43,432 bases of DNA from an uncultured Collinsella sp. (GCA_902494605.1 CABUUG010000002.1:1-43432), one strand, 5' to 3'. Positions 33,679 through 43,299 are shown, counted from the stretch's first letter. Notes: generated by a model from the sequence alone, not told the origin. Numbers and translations are program-made.

Positions 33679-34713
33679 ATGTCCCGTACTGCCACCGATA
33701 GCACCGTCCTGCTGGGCCACGGCTCCGGCGGCCAGATGATGAAGCGCATTATCGATGAGGTCTTTCTGGATGCCTTTGGGTCGCCCGAGCTGCTTGCGGG
33801 CAACGATGCCGGTGTCGCCGCGCTGCCCGCAAACGGGCGAATCGCCATGTCGACCGACAGCTTTGTGGTAACGCCGCAGTTCTTCCCCGGCGGCAATATC
33901 GGCCGCCTCGCCGTATGCGGAACCGTCAACGACGTCGCGACCTCGGGCGCTAACGTGCGCTACCTCTCATGCGGCTTTATCCTCGAAGAGGGCTATCCCA
34001 TGGACAAGCTGCGCCAAATTGTGCAGACCATGGCCGAAACGGCGCACGAGGCGGGCGTGTCCATAATCACCGGCGACACTAAGGTGGTCGAGCGCGGCGG
34101 TGCCGACGGCGTCTACATCAATACCGCCGGCGTGGGCGAGGTTCCCGCAGGCGTGACGCTCAGCGGTGCCAACTGCCGGCCCGGCGACGCCATCCTGGTG
34201 TCGGGTACGCTAGGCGACCACGGCATCGCCATCATGAGCCAACGCGAGGGCTTGGCGTTTTCGAGCGACATCGAAAGCGACGCTGCGCCGCTCAATCATC
34301 TGATTGCCGACGTGCTCGCCGCCGCCCCCGACACCCGCTGCTTCCGCGACCCCACACGCGGCGGCCTAGCATCCACGCTCAACGAGTTTGCCCAGGCCAG
34401 CAATGTTGCCATGGAGGTCGACGAGGATGCCGTGCCCGTGCGTCCCGACGTGCAGGCCGCCTGCGAGATGCTCGGCTACGATGTGCTGCAGGTGGCAAAC
34501 GAGGGCAAGATGGTTGCCGTCGTGCCGGCCGAGCAAGCCGATGCGGCGCTGGCCGCCATGCGCGCCGCCCGCTACGGCGAGAACGCCGCGATTATCGGCC
34601 GCGTGCTGCCACTTGCCGAGGGCGCCCGCCCCGCCGTGCGCGTGCGCACCGGCTGGGGTTCGACCCGCATCCTCGACATGCTCGTAGGAGAGCAGCTGCC
34701 AAGGATTTGCTAG
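33679..34713 (+). CDS. hypE: Hydrogenase maturation protein HypE
   Basis: Dehydrates the carbamoyl group on its own C-terminal cysteine to thiocyanate, giving CN ligands. 344 residues with the PurM-like ATP-binding fold (GHGSGGQMMKRII, AGNDAGVAAL, DPTRGGLASTLNEFA) and the diagnostic C-terminus PRIC. I chose the ATG at 33679 with TTGGAG upstream; the frame extends 21 codons further back but without a good start. Last gene of the hyp operon. Confidence 0.97.
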   Translation: MSRTATDSTVLLGHGSGGQMMKRIIDEVFLDAFGSPELLAGNDAGVAALPANGRIAMSTDSFVVTPQFFPGGNIGRLAVCGTVNDVATSGANVRYLSCGFILEEGYPMDKLRQIVQTMAETAHEAGVSIITGDTKVVERGGADGVYINTAGVGEVPAGVTLSGANCRPGDAILVSGTLGDHGIAIMSQREGLAFSSDIESDAAPLNHLIADVLAAAPDTRCFRDPTRGGLASTLNEFAQASNVAMEVDEDAVPVRPDVQAACEMLGYDVLQVANEGKMVAVVPAEQADAALAAMRAARYGENAAIIGRVLPLAEGARPAVRVRTGWGSTRILDMLVGEQLPRIC

Positions 34714-34802
34714 CGGCTGCTCTGCAAGCTGCCCAGCATCCGACCACAATCGGCCCGCCCATTTTCACTGGGACGTTGGCCCACTCAAACTGCGGGGAGA
34801 TG

Positions 34803-34843
34803 GAAGGGCCCTCCTGCCGAGCTGATCGGCAGGAGGGCCCTTC
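34803..34843. terminator. Convergent hairpin between hypE and the surface protein
   Basis: Perfect 18-bp stem (34803-34820 with 34826-34843; arm GAAGGGCCCTCCTGCCGA) with a 5-base loop between two convergent genes. No T-run, but it is positioned as a bidirectional stop for the hyp operon (plus) and the surface protein gene (minus). Confidence 0.75.
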
Positions 34844-34894
34844 GCTTTGCAAGACCATACTCCTTGCAGTATTTACCTGTCAGGCAGACGCTCG

Positions 34895-37800
34895 CTACGC
34901 CGCGCGACGCTTGGTGTAGAAAAACCAGCCGCCGACGGCCGCGATACCGACGATGCCCACGGCAACACCGGCGATGGCAAAGCCGTTCGAGCCCGCGTCC
35001 GCAGCCTTGTTGGCGGCGCCGGCGCTCAACGCGGCGGTCTTGCCGGACGTGCCCGACTTTTTGCCGCTCTTGTCTGTCTTGCCGGCGACGGAAGACTCCG
35101 TCGAATCCTTCTTGCCGGATTCGGCCTCGGCCTTGGAATCGCCAGCTGCCTTGGCGCCCTCGCTCGAGGAAGCACCGGCCATCTTGGCGGCCACAGGAGC
35201 CATTACGCCCGCAAAACCGGCGGTCCCGTTGCCGGCACCGCCGTCCGACCCGGCACCCGGCGTCAGGACGCCCGGCGCCACCGTGGGCTTCTGCGGGTCC
35301 TTGCTGCTCGAGCCCTTGCCCGCCGTCACGGCCGTCTTCCAGGCAATCGTCTCTCCCGAGGAGACACGATACGTCGTGAGCGCGCGGAGCGCCTGCTCGG
35401 TCGCCATGGCGTTGGCCGCGCCGCCCTTGCTGTGCGCATAGCCGTTGCCGCCGTCCACGCGGTACAGGTCCAGCGCGCAGACCACGTTGGTCACGGCATT
35501 TGCAAACCCGTTAACGGGGTTGGCCGGGTCACGGTCGAGCGAAAGCAGCGCGAGGATCACCTGGGCATTGGCCTCGGCAGAACCGAAATCACAGGTGCCC
35601 GCGCTCATCTTGCCCTTGAGGTAGGAGAGGCCGTTCTCGATGGCAGCATCGACCTTGGTGTCGCCCTCATAGGGCGCCACGGCCTGGATCGCCATGGCCG
35701 TCAGGTCCACGTCGCCCAGACGCGTACCCTCCACGGCGTCGTCGCTGCCGAGAAGCTCGCAGACGGCGTCCGCGAGGCTCGCGCGCGTCCAGGCAGAACC
35801 GGCGGGTACATCCGAGCCGCTCGCATTAAGCGCCATCAGCGCAAAGATCTTCTCGTTGGCGCGCGTCATATCGGTGCGGCTGCAGATGAGCTCGACCAGG
35901 TTGACGCCGTCATAGTCGGTGATGTCCTCGCCGATGGCGGAGAGGGCCAGCGCCACACGCTCGGTCTCAGTCAGAGCGCAGGTCGCACTCCCCCACTCGG
36001 CCTTGTGCTTGGCCAGCGAGGTGCGGTAGTTGTCGAGCAGCTTGGAATCGATCTTGCGGCCCGCCTTGGCAAAGTCGTAGATCTCCCACTCGTCGCCGTA
36101 CTGGAAGGCGTCGGAGCTGCGGCGCACGTCGATGAACGCAGCGGCAGCATCGATGCCCGCCGAGGCGGACTCACTCGTGGCGGGGCTCGCGGCCACACCG
36201 GCCACGGTGATGGTAAGCGTCACGGGCTCGGCACCGGCGGTCGTGTCCACCGGCGTACCCGTCGCGACCACCGTGCCGGCCGAAAGCGCAGTCACCGTGT
36301 AGTCGCTCGAGGCCACGTACAGGCCGTCATCGGGAGCGCCGTCGACGTGCTTCCAGGCGCCCTTCTCGATGCGGTCGATGCCCACGATACCCGAGGCGTC
36401 CTTGCCGTCGAGCGTCTTGAACGTCCAGGTGAGGCCGGGCTCGGTCACGCTCCAGCCGTCCGCGTCGTTTTTACCGGTAAAGGTCAGGTCGAGCTTTTGC
36501 GCCGAGCCGGCCTTGAGGTAGAGGCTGTCCGTGCCGGCCGTCACGCTCGCAAGCGGATTTTGGTAAGCATAAGTCACGTCGCACGACGCGCTGATGACCT
36601 TGCCATCGGCGTCCGTGTCGGGCAGCGTCGCGGTAAACGTGGTGGTGCCAGCCTTGTACGCCGTGTAGCCGATCTCGCCCGCGGTGGCGTAGGCCGCCAC
36701 GGCAGGATCGCTGCTCGTCACGGTAAAGTTGTCGCGGTTGGTGGCGTTGTCGGGCGCCACCACCGGGCGTGCGTGATCGGTCAAAAACGCGCCGCGCTCG
36801 GAGAGCGGGTTGCGGCCCTGCAGGTAGACGGTGGCGCCGTCCTCGTTATAGCCCATCGAGATGGACGTGGCGGCCACGGCTTCTGACATCAGCGTCACGC
36901 TCTTGGAGCCAGCGCCCGCAGATGCGACGTCGCGCGGGGTAACGGTGATCGTGGCACTGCCGGCATGCTTGAAGTAAAAGCAGGCCGAGTAGTCGTTGCT
37001 GTAGATGGTCGTAGGATCGCTCGAGGCAAAGTGGAAGCGGCTGAACGAAACGGGCACGTACTCGTCCTTATCGGCGTCGACGTAATGCACGCGCACCTCG
37101 AGGTTGCGCACCTCAGAGCCCTGGACGGTAGCCGCGCCATCGGTCACGTCGCTCACGGTGCCGTCGGAGGCACGATACCGCAGCTCAAAGTCATCGAACT
37201 GTTTGGCCTTGGCCTTGATCTTGATGGTGGCCACGGTCTGCTCGGAACCATTGGCCTTATGCTCGGTGGCGGTCACCGTGCCGGTGGCGTTGTCGTAGAT
37301 GTAGAGCTCGCCCGTGGACTCGTTGATACCGATGTTTCCGCGGTTGGCATCGTCGGCGCCCCAGGTGACGGTGCTCGTGGCCGGCACGCCCTTAAGCGCA
37401 AAAACGCCAAGTTTGCGGTAGGCGTTCACAGCGTCGGGCGAAACCTCGAGCATATGGTCGGCAACCGCCTGGCTGGTGCCGTCGTTGGCCGTGAAGCTCA
37501 CGGTGTAGGTGTCGTCGGGCGTGGTATCCTCGGGCGCCTGGTAGCTGTTGCCCGAGCCAAAGACCGGCGTGCCATTTTTATCGATACCCCAGCTGCTGCC
37601 GTTGGCGCCGCAGTTAGCGTTGATGAGGTCGGCGAAGGCGTCGGTGGCCATGTCGGCCGGGTCGACGGCATAGGCGTTGACGAGCGCCGAGGCGGGGGCG
37701 TCCATCTTGTTGGTGAGGAATGCGCCCCAGTAGGTGTTGACGAGCTGGCCCGCGTTGTAGGTCGCGAACAGCGCGCCCGCCGTGCCCTCGGAGGTCGACA

Positions 37801-39418
37801 CGCAGTTGGACACGATGCCGCCGTCGAGCGTGCGCGCAAAGCCCGCAACGCCCTTGCCGGTCACGCTCGTGGAGCAGTTGAGCACGGCGCCCTGCACACT
37901 GTTGCCCAGGGGGCCGAACGCCTTGCCGTCCGTCGCTTGCTTCAGTTTGCCGGCAAACGAGATGTTCTGCACCACGCCCGTGGAGGCAACGCCGCCCATG
38001 AGCGACTTCACGCCACCGCCGTTGGCGAAGGTGATGGTGTGGCCCTGGCCGTCGAGTGTGCCCGCAAGTATGCCCATGGGAGCAAAGAAGTACTCGTCAT
38101 CGATGGTAATGTCGTTGTCGAGAACGTAATAGGCGTCGGCGTCGGCGGGCTTGAACTTGTTTTCGAGGTCGCTCTGCGAGCTCAGGTGCACTACGTTCTG
38201 CGGCTGAGCCACGGGCTCGGTGGGCTTGGGCTTCTCGAGCGCGGCAATAGCATCGGTGAGTGTCTTGGTTGCGGCGTTGACCTCGGCCTGCTTGGCGTCA
38301 TCGTTGGCGTAGACGTCTTGAGCGCTCACAAGGGCCTCAGCGAGCTTCGACCAGCTCTCGGCCGTGTAGTCGTTCTCGATCTTGGCGTTGGCATCGTCAA
38401 TCGCAGCCTTGAGGGCATCCTTGTTCACGACGACCGCAGCGCCGCCCGAGATCAGCACAGGCAAACCGCCCTGCGCAGACCAGGTAAAGCCGGTGGCAGG
38501 GGCATCGGTGTTGAGCTTATCGACCGAGGCCTGGGTCTTGAGGTCGTCGACAGAGATTTTGCTGCCAAAGGAAGAATCGACCTTGTAGCCGCACGCCTGA
38601 TCGCCCGCAGTGAACAGATTGTTGGTCACGGTGCCAGACTGATACCAGGCAACGAGGCCGTAACCGCCAAAGGGCATGCCGCTGAGGCTGCCGGCGTAAT
38701 ACGAGTTGAGCACCGAACCGCCATCGAGCTTGCCTACAAGACCGGCAGCGTCAGCGAAAGTCCAATTGTCGTCAGAGGGGCTTGCCGTCGACCAGCACAT
38801 TTGCACGGTACCCGAGCATGTGGTGGCGATAGGACCGTCGGTGCCAGAAATCGTCATCGAACCCGTCACGCCCAGATTCTGTACCGTACCAGCCACGCTC
38901 TTCGCCAGCGCCTTGCCGTTGAGCACGATGCTGTGGCCCTGGCCATCGAGCGTACCGGCCACGGTCTCGATCTGTTGGCCAGCCTCAAGGCTGATATTCG
39001 CCGCGAGCTTCACGACAGCCCCGGCCTCGATGATGGTGGGCAGCTCATCGGCAAAAGAGACCATCACGGTCTCGCCGGCCTTGGCGACGCGCGCGCCGCG
39101 TGCCTGCTGAGCATCGGCATCCTCGTCGTCGATGTCCGCCGCGGCAGCAAGGCTCTCATCGGCAGACGGAGCGGCCTCGGAGCTCGCCTCGTCCGCCGAT
39201 GCCTCGGCGCCTTCAGCACCCGTCTGCTCGTCCGCAGTGAAACTCGACTCGTCGGCATTCTCGGCAGTATCCGCCTGCTGCGAGGCCTGGGCCTGCGCCT
39301 GCACAGCGACCTCTGCCACGCCCTCGGCAAATGCCGACGTACCCGGCATCGACCAGACGAGCAGCGCCGAGAAAGCAGCGGCTCCCAGGCGCTTGAGCAT
39401 AATGTTGTTTCGCGTCAC
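34895..39418 (-). CDS. Giant B12-riboswitch-controlled surface protein with helical-toroid domain
   Basis: A cell-surface protein of 1507 residues. It has a signal peptide (about 1-32, SALLVWSMPGTSAFAEG); an acidic low-complexity part (35-105); two beta-repeat blocks with GTLDGQGHSI/GTLDGQGHTI motifs (about 140-270, 450-560); a FIVAR-like helical unit (331-396); several Ig/BIG-like beta domains (about 640-1090); then a helical region (about 1093-1355) with repeated helix pairs (LTETERVALALSAIG, DVDLTAMAIQAVAPYEGD, AEANAQVILALLSLDRD, AMATEQALRALTTYR) of the prenyltransferase/intrinsic-factor toroid type. It ends with a Gly/Ser/Lys-rich spacer and a membrane anchor (FAIAGVAVGIVGIAAVGGWFFYTKRR). 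No LPXTG. Start is GTG at 39418 with AAGGAG upstream. Function is inferred: cobalamin binding. Confidence 0.85.
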   Translation of the reverse strand: MTRNNIMLKRLGAAAFSALLVWSMPGTSAFAEGVAEVAVQAQAQASQQADTAENADESSFTADEQTGAEGAEASADEASSEAAPSADESLAAAADIDDEDADAQQARGARVAKAGETVMVSFADELPTIIEAGAVVKLAANISLEAGQQIETVAGTLDGQGHSIVLNGKALAKSVAGTVQNLGVTGSMTISGTDGPIATTCSGTVQMCWSTASPSDDNWTFADAAGLVGKLDGGSVLNSYYAGSLSGMPFGGYGLVAWYQSGTVTNNLFTAGDQACGYKVDSSFGSKISVDDLKTQASVDKLNTDAPATGFTWSAQGGLPVLISGGAAVVVNKDALKAAIDDANAKIENDYTAESWSKLAEALVSAQDVYANDDAKQAEVNAATKTLTDAIAALEKPKPTEPVAQPQNVVHLSSQSDLENKFKPADADAYYVLDNDITIDDEYFFAPMGILAGTLDGQGHTITFANGGGVKSLMGGVASTGVVQNISFAGKLKQATDGKAFGPLGNSVQGAVLNCSTSVTGKGVAGFARTLDGGIVSNCVSTSEGTAGALFATYNAGQLVNTYWGAFLTNKMDAPASALVNAYAVDPADMATDAFADLINANCGANGSSWGIDKNGTPVFGSGNSYQAPEDTTPDDTYTVSFTANDGTSQAVADHMLEVSPDAVNAYRKLGVFALKGVPATSTVTWGADDANRGNIGINESTGELYIYDNATGTVTATEHKANGSEQTVATIKIKAKAKQFDDFELRYRASDGTVSDVTDGAATVQGSEVRNLEVRVHYVDADKDEYVPVSFSRFHFASSDPTTIYSNDYSACFYFKHAGSATITVTPRDVASAGAGSKSVTLMSEAVAATSISMGYNEDGATVYLQGRNPLSERGAFLTDHARPVVAPDNATNRDNFTVTSSDPAVAAYATAGEIGYTAYKAGTTTFTATLPDTDADGKVISASCDVTYAYQNPLASVTAGTDSLYLKAGSAQKLDLTFTGKNDADGWSVTEPGLTWTFKTLDGKDASGIVGIDRIEKGAWKHVDGAPDDGLYVASSDYTVTALSAGTVVATGTPVDTTAGAEPVTLTITVAGVAASPATSESASAGIDAAAAFIDVRRSSDAFQYGDEWEIYDFAKAGRKIDSKLLDNYRTSLAKHKAEWGSATCALTETERVALALSAIGEDITDYDGVNLVELICSRTDMTRANEKIFALMALNASGSDVPAGSAWTRASLADAVCELLGSDDAVEGTRLGDVDLTAMAIQAVAPYEGDTKVDAAIENGLSYLKGKMSAGTCDFGSAEANAQVILALLSLDRDPANPVNGFANAVTNVVCALDLYRVDGGNGYAHSKGGAANAMATEQALRALTTYRVSSGETIAWKTAVTAGKGSSSKDPQKPTVAPGVLTPGAGSDGGAGNGTAGFAGVMAPVAAKMAGASSSEGAKAAGDSKAEAESGKKDSTESSVAGKTDKSGKKSGTSGKTAALSAGAANKAADAGSNGFAIAGVAVGIVGIAAVGGWFFYTKRRAA

Positions 39419-39599
39419 CCATTCTCCTTCTTTCGCGAACCTGCAATAGAGCCATGGCGAAGAAGGCGGGACAGGCGATACCCCGGCAGCACAAAGGCGC
39501 ACGTCAGCCACCCTATCGGCAGCAAAACGCACGCTCAGCAGCACCCCTTGTAGACCGGAATCCAGCGGCAAACAGAGAGGCCCTCGGTTTCGAGAAGAG

Positions 39600-39715
39600 C
39601 GCGGGCAGGTAATCTGACTCGCGGGCGCGCCCGCATACAGTAACCGCCTTGCTCGGGATTCTCACCCGATTCCCCTTTATGCGCTCGCGCGCACCCGTGC
39701 TCCGGCTTCTATTTT
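39600..39715 (-). ncRNA. Cobalamin (B12) riboswitch
   Basis: On the minus strand the conserved core reads GGGGAATCGGGTGAGAATCC, then GGCGGTTACTGTATGCGGGC, then CGAGTCAGATTACCTGCC. These match the cobalamin riboswitch pattern (GGTG-AATCC, the ACTG segment and the B12-box AGTCAG-ACCTGCC). It lies between the promoter at 39727-39756 and the surface protein start, with about 180 bases of leader. I see no clear intrinsic terminator in the leader, so how it switches (terminator, or blocking the start) is not visible. Confidence 0.92.
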
Positions 39716-39726
39716 TAATCGGAGGA

Positions 39727-39756
39727 AGTGTACGTTACCGCAGGTAAATCGGTCAA
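39727..39756 (-). promoter_or_regulatory. Promoter of the riboswitch transcript
   Basis: TTGACC (39751-39756), 18 bases, TACACT (39727-39732), giving a start near 39720, just before the riboswitch core. Confidence 0.55.
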
Positions 39757-39866
39757 TGCGCTACACAAAAAACCGCCATACCCGAGCCATATGGCTCCCG
39801 GATGACCACCTATAGGCAACCCATATCGCCACTAGGCCGCTAACGAACCAAGCCCGCCCGCAAGAT

Positions 39867-39988
39867 TGAGCGGGCCGAATGTCCCCCGTGGGGCTGAGGG
39901 GGCCAAATGTACCTGTTAGAAGCCATTTAAGCGTTTTAACAGGGACTTTTGGCCCCCTCAGTCCCACGGGGGCTTTTTGGCCCGCTCA
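39867..39988. repeat. 123-bp imperfect palindrome family, copy A
   Basis: Ends TGAGCGGGCC...GGCCCGCTCA; internal arms GTCCCCCGTGGGGCTGAGGG against GGCCCCCTCAGTCCCAC. A second copy, in the same orientation with about nine tenths identity by eye, is at 42442-42564. The two lie on either side of the C69 dipeptidase gene. Confidence 0.92.
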
Positions 39989-40006
39989 TTTTGCTTTAGC
40001 TCAAGC

Positions 40007-40044
40007 AAACGGTCCCGCACGATTACTCGTACGGGACCGTTTTT
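40007..40044. terminator. Terminator of the C69 dipeptidase gene
   Basis: 11-bp stem AAACGGTCCCG/CGGGACCGTTT with an inner ACGA/TCGT extension. It has T-runs on both strands and ends 32 bases past the dipeptidase stop. Confidence 0.88.
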
Positions 40045-40075
40045 AGTTAGGGCTGTCGTCTATGTCCCGCTCCGG

Positions 40076-42220
40076 TTAATTCGCACGCTTGCGGATAAGC
40101 ACGGCCCCCATAACGGCCAGAACTCCAGCCACCGTCAGAAGCGCCACGGTCACCACAGACGAATCACCGGTCTTGGCAAGCCCTCCCTTGGTCGCCTTCT
40201 TGGCGGTATCGGCCTTGACGTCCGTCTTCACATCCGTCTTCTGACCGGGCTTCTGCCCAGGCTCCTCCTGCGCAGCCTGCGTCACGGTCACCGTCGCTTC
40301 ATCGGACGTGGAAACCAGCCCGGCAGCACTCGTCACCTCAACGCGATACACCTTTGAACCGACCTCGGTCGTCGCGGCGACGTACTCAGCCGCCGTCGCC
40401 CCGTCGATGGCAGAGAAGTTACCGTCCTCGCCCTTGACGAACCACTGGTAGGTAAGCTGGGCATCCGAGCCATCCACGCTGTCATCAACCGTCGCGGCAA
40501 CGCTCAGCTTGGCCTCAGCGCCCTGAGTACACGTTACCGACTGCGGCTGAGCCGTGATGCTGGGAGCAACAAAAGCGGACGCGTACATAATCGGGGTCCG
40601 GGAGGTTCCATTCTCGGCGTCATAGTCGCTCGGCATAAACGCACTCGAGGTATCTCCCGCATTCACATAGGCGCGCATCTCATCGAGAAGCTTGGCCGCC
40701 TTGTTGTAGACCTGTTCGCTCACTGCGGCAAACGCCTTGTTGGCAAGGTCCGTGCGCTGATCGGCAGGGGTCGCCTGCATCAACCCGTCAACAACGTCCT
40801 GCTGGGCGATAACCTGCTTCTGAAGGACATCGAGGTAGGCGCGCACGTTCTCACCCATCGAGGCACGGTTGTTGTAGGCGAGCGTGTTGATGTCCATGAA
40901 GACGTAGTCGAGGTTCTTGCCGTCCTTTTCGACCAAAGCCTGCGCAACGTCGTCCTTGCGACCTGTATAAGTGCCGTCCACCGTGTTCCACGCCGGGAAG
41001 TAGTCAGCCGGAACTTCCGTCAACAGCGCAGAGTAGCTGGGCAGGTACACGCTGAACTCGCAACGCGAAAGCGCTTCCCACTGAATCGTGGCGATATCAC
41101 TGGAAAGGCCGGACCGAATCTGGAAGATATTGCCCTCGGTCGTCCTGTTGTTGCCGATGGCATACAGGGCACTGTTGAGATTGGCGTTGAGGCTGTCATC
41201 CTGCTCACCGCGGGCAGCGAGGGAACGCAACGCCGTGAACGTATCGGATTTGATGCCCGGCGTAAACGTCAGCTGCGGGTCGATGAGCGAGGTGACGCGA
41301 CCCTGTTCATCAACGGTATAGTCCGTCTGAGGCGCAAGGGCAGCACCGAAGTAAGCACGTCCCTGGGCCAGGCGCGTATTCTGCGACGAACCCGAATTCT
41401 CCTTGCCATACGTCTTGAAGATGTTCGGCGTGCCGTCGTCATAGGTTACGAGAACGCCGTTGGACTCGGGCAGCGTCACGACATCGGCCGAGTGCAGGCA
41501 CTGACTCGCATCGTCAAGATCGACCTTATACTGCAGGCCGCCGATGTTGGGATTAACGGACGCCACGTCGTCGCCCATCTTGACGGCAATCCACTGATGG
41601 CCCGAAAGCTGAGCGAAAATCCAGGTCTCGGTATTGTCGGCAATGACGATCTGGTTGCAGTCCTGAGAGCCATACTGATCGATGATGGCGCCGAGCTTCT
41701 CCACGCCGTCGCGCGCCGTGGACGAAACGCTCAACAGGTAGTCGGCCAGGTTATACTCGCCGATGCCCGTGTCGACACGAGGGTCGATAGCATCGATTCC
41801 GTCGTTGTAATCCGTTGTGAGCGTCGCGGAAACGGAGACGCCGCGCTCGTTGGTGCCGGCCTCGGAATACACGCGGGACGCTGCCTCGTCGTCCTGGGCA
41901 TCCCACTCATCGGGATTGTCACGAACATAGGTGTAACGATACGAGCGACCCTGATAGGTGTACTCAAAGCCGGTCCCCGGCACAGAATCGTTCTCGAAAG
42001 AACGGAAGACAGGGTTGTCGATCGGCTGCTGCACGCCAAAGGTCTTGCAGTAGCGAGGTGAATAGTCCTCGGCGCGGCCGACATAGGCATCGCCCGTCGT
42101 TGTCTGGTTCTTACCGATGTAAACCTGCGTGCAGGCGAGCGCGGGCGCGGGCATGGCAAGCACAAGCGCCGCGACTATGCCCCCCCTAAACGCCTTCTTA
42201 GCAAAAGCCGGTAACCTCAT
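40076..42220 (-). CDS. Secreted C69-family dipeptidase with cell-wall sorting tail
   Basis: An Ntn-type peptidase of 714 residues. The signal peptide (1-29, ends PAPALA) is cut before Cys30, which becomes the N-terminal nucleophile in the motif ALACTQVYIGKNQTTTGDAY; this is the C69 dipeptidase pattern. Later conserved parts include TNERGVSVSATLT and DNTETWIFAQLSG. Around 590-680 an Ig-like domain is present, and the C-terminus has LAKTGD, a hydrophobic segment and RKRAN, a sortase signal of the LPXTG type. Start ATG at 42220 after GGAGGGG; a longer frame to 42280 lacks this site. It probably cuts dipeptides at the surface for nutrition (inference). Confidence 0.9.
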   Translation of the reverse strand: MRLPAFAKKAFRGGIVAALVLAMPAPALACTQVYIGKNQTTTGDAYVGRAEDYSPRYCKTFGVQQPIDNPVFRSFENDSVPGTGFEYTYQGRSYRYTYVRDNPDEWDAQDDEAASRVYSEAGTNERGVSVSATLTTDYNDGIDAIDPRVDTGIGEYNLADYLLSVSSTARDGVEKLGAIIDQYGSQDCNQIVIADNTETWIFAQLSGHQWIAVKMGDDVASVNPNIGGLQYKVDLDDASQCLHSADVVTLPESNGVLVTYDDGTPNIFKTYGKENSGSSQNTRLAQGRAYFGAALAPQTDYTVDEQGRVTSLIDPQLTFTPGIKSDTFTALRSLAARGEQDDSLNANLNSALYAIGNNRTTEGNIFQIRSGLSSDIATIQWEALSRCEFSVYLPSYSALLTEVPADYFPAWNTVDGTYTGRKDDVAQALVEKDGKNLDYVFMDINTLAYNNRASMGENVRAYLDVLQKQVIAQQDVVDGLMQATPADQRTDLANKAFAAVSEQVYNKAAKLLDEMRAYVNAGDTSSAFMPSDYDAENGTSRTPIMYASAFVAPSITAQPQSVTCTQGAEAKLSVAATVDDSVDGSDAQLTYQWFVKGEDGNFSAIDGATAAEYVAATTEVGSKVYRVEVTSAAGLVSTSDEATVTVTQAAQEEPGQKPGQKTDVKTDVKADTAKKATKGGLAKTGDSSVVTVALLTVAGVLAVMGAVLIRKRAN

Positions 42221-42633
42221 ACGTTCTCCCCTCCACACGGAGCCCGAACTACCCACCAACAATATGCGTAATGAGAACACTTTAGCTGGGTAAATCGGAT
42301 TGAATATGCAGTAATCAGCTTATCTTATGTGTTAAGGAAGTATGGACACGGCACTCGTAACAACCCGTGACCGGTCGTTTGCATCTGGCAGGCGGCATTC
42401 CCCGCAGGGTTGAACAGGCCGATAAGCCCCGTGCGCAAGATTGAGCGGGCCGAGTGTCCCCCGTGGGGCTGAGGGGGGCCAAATGTACCTGTTAGAGGCC
42501 ATTTAAGCGTTTTAACGGGGACTTTTGGCCCCCTCAGTCCCACGAGGGACATTTGGCCCGCTCATGCCCGACTGGAACGGCACGCGCTATCATGGGTGCC
42601 GTTTTGATGAGTCATCTTGATGGGAGCGTACCT
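42221..42633. other. Intergenic region with palindrome copy B
   Basis: 413 bases without a supportable gene. It holds the dipeptidase leader and its unclear promoter (A/T-rich stretch around 42260-42340), the second 123-bp palindrome (42442-42564), and the start region of the phosphatase gene. Confidence 0.6.
42442..42564. repeat. 123-bp imperfect palindrome family, copy B
   Basis: Same ends and internal segments as copy A (39867-39988), including the loop region GTACCTGTTAGA. The differences are scattered single bases plus one extra G. It lies upstream of the dipeptidase gene. Confidence 0.92.
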
Positions 42634-43299
42634 ATGGCAGATTTTTCCACCGTGATCTTTGACCTTGACGGCACCATCCTCAACACGCTCGAGGACCTGG
42701 CGGCCGCCGGCAACCATACCTGCGAGACGCACGGCTGGCCCACGTTTGCCGTTGACGAGTACCGCTACAAGGTGGGAAACGGCATGCTCAAGCTGGTTGA
42801 GCGCTTTATGCCCGCCGAGTACGCAGGCGACGGCCGTATGTTTGAGCAGACGCTTGCCGAGTTTAGGGCTTACTACGGCGAGCACAAGGAGGACCACACC
42901 GCCCCCTATGCCGGCACGATTGAGATGCTCGACCGCCTGCGCGCCGCAGGTGTGCAGCTTGCCGTGCTCACCAACAAGGACCACGTCTCGGCGGCTCCGC
43001 TTATCGAGAAGTATTTTGGTTCCGAACGCTTTGCGCTGGTACAGGGCCGTGTCGATGCGTTTCCGCCCAAGCCCGAAGCACCCGTCACGCTGCATGTGAT
43101 GGAGGAGCTGGGCGCCGATCCGGCAACCACGCTCTATGTGGGCGATTCCAATGTCGATATCCTGACCGGCCACAACGCCGGCCTTAAGAGCGCGGGCGTC
43201 AGCTGGGGCTTCCGCGGCCGCGCAGAGCTGGAGGCCGCCGGCGCCGACTACGTGGTGGATAGCCAGGCAGAGCTCGCGGCGCTGATTCTGGGCGAGTAA
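42634..43299 (+). CDS. HAD-family phosphatase, phosphoglycolate phosphatase-like
   Basis: A 221-residue HAD hydrolase. The nucleophile motif is FDLDGTILNT (near the N-terminus), motif II is VLTNKDH, motif III has PPKPEAPV and motif IV GDSNVDILTGHNAG. The cap region (about 15-80) fits the Gph/PGP subfamily, so phosphoglycolate phosphatase is likely, though other sugar phosphates are possible. The ATG at 42634 follows GGGAG; upstream frame residues overlap the palindrome and lack a site. Confidence 0.88.
   Translation: MADFSTVIFDLDGTILNTLEDLAAAGNHTCETHGWPTFAVDEYRYKVGNGMLKLVERFMPAEYAGDGRMFEQTLAEFRAYYGEHKEDHTAPYAGTIEMLDRLRAAGVQLAVLTNKDHVSAAPLIEKYFGSERFALVQGRVDAFPPKPEAPVTLHVMEELGADPATTLYVGDSNVDILTGHNAGLKSAGVSWGFRGRAELEAAGADYVVDSQAELAALILGE

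Noticed and set aside
34847..39553. Two very long plus-strand frames (679 and 862 codons)
   Set aside because: Both are mirror frames of the surface protein gene, without ribosome site or domains. Their length comes from high GC content.
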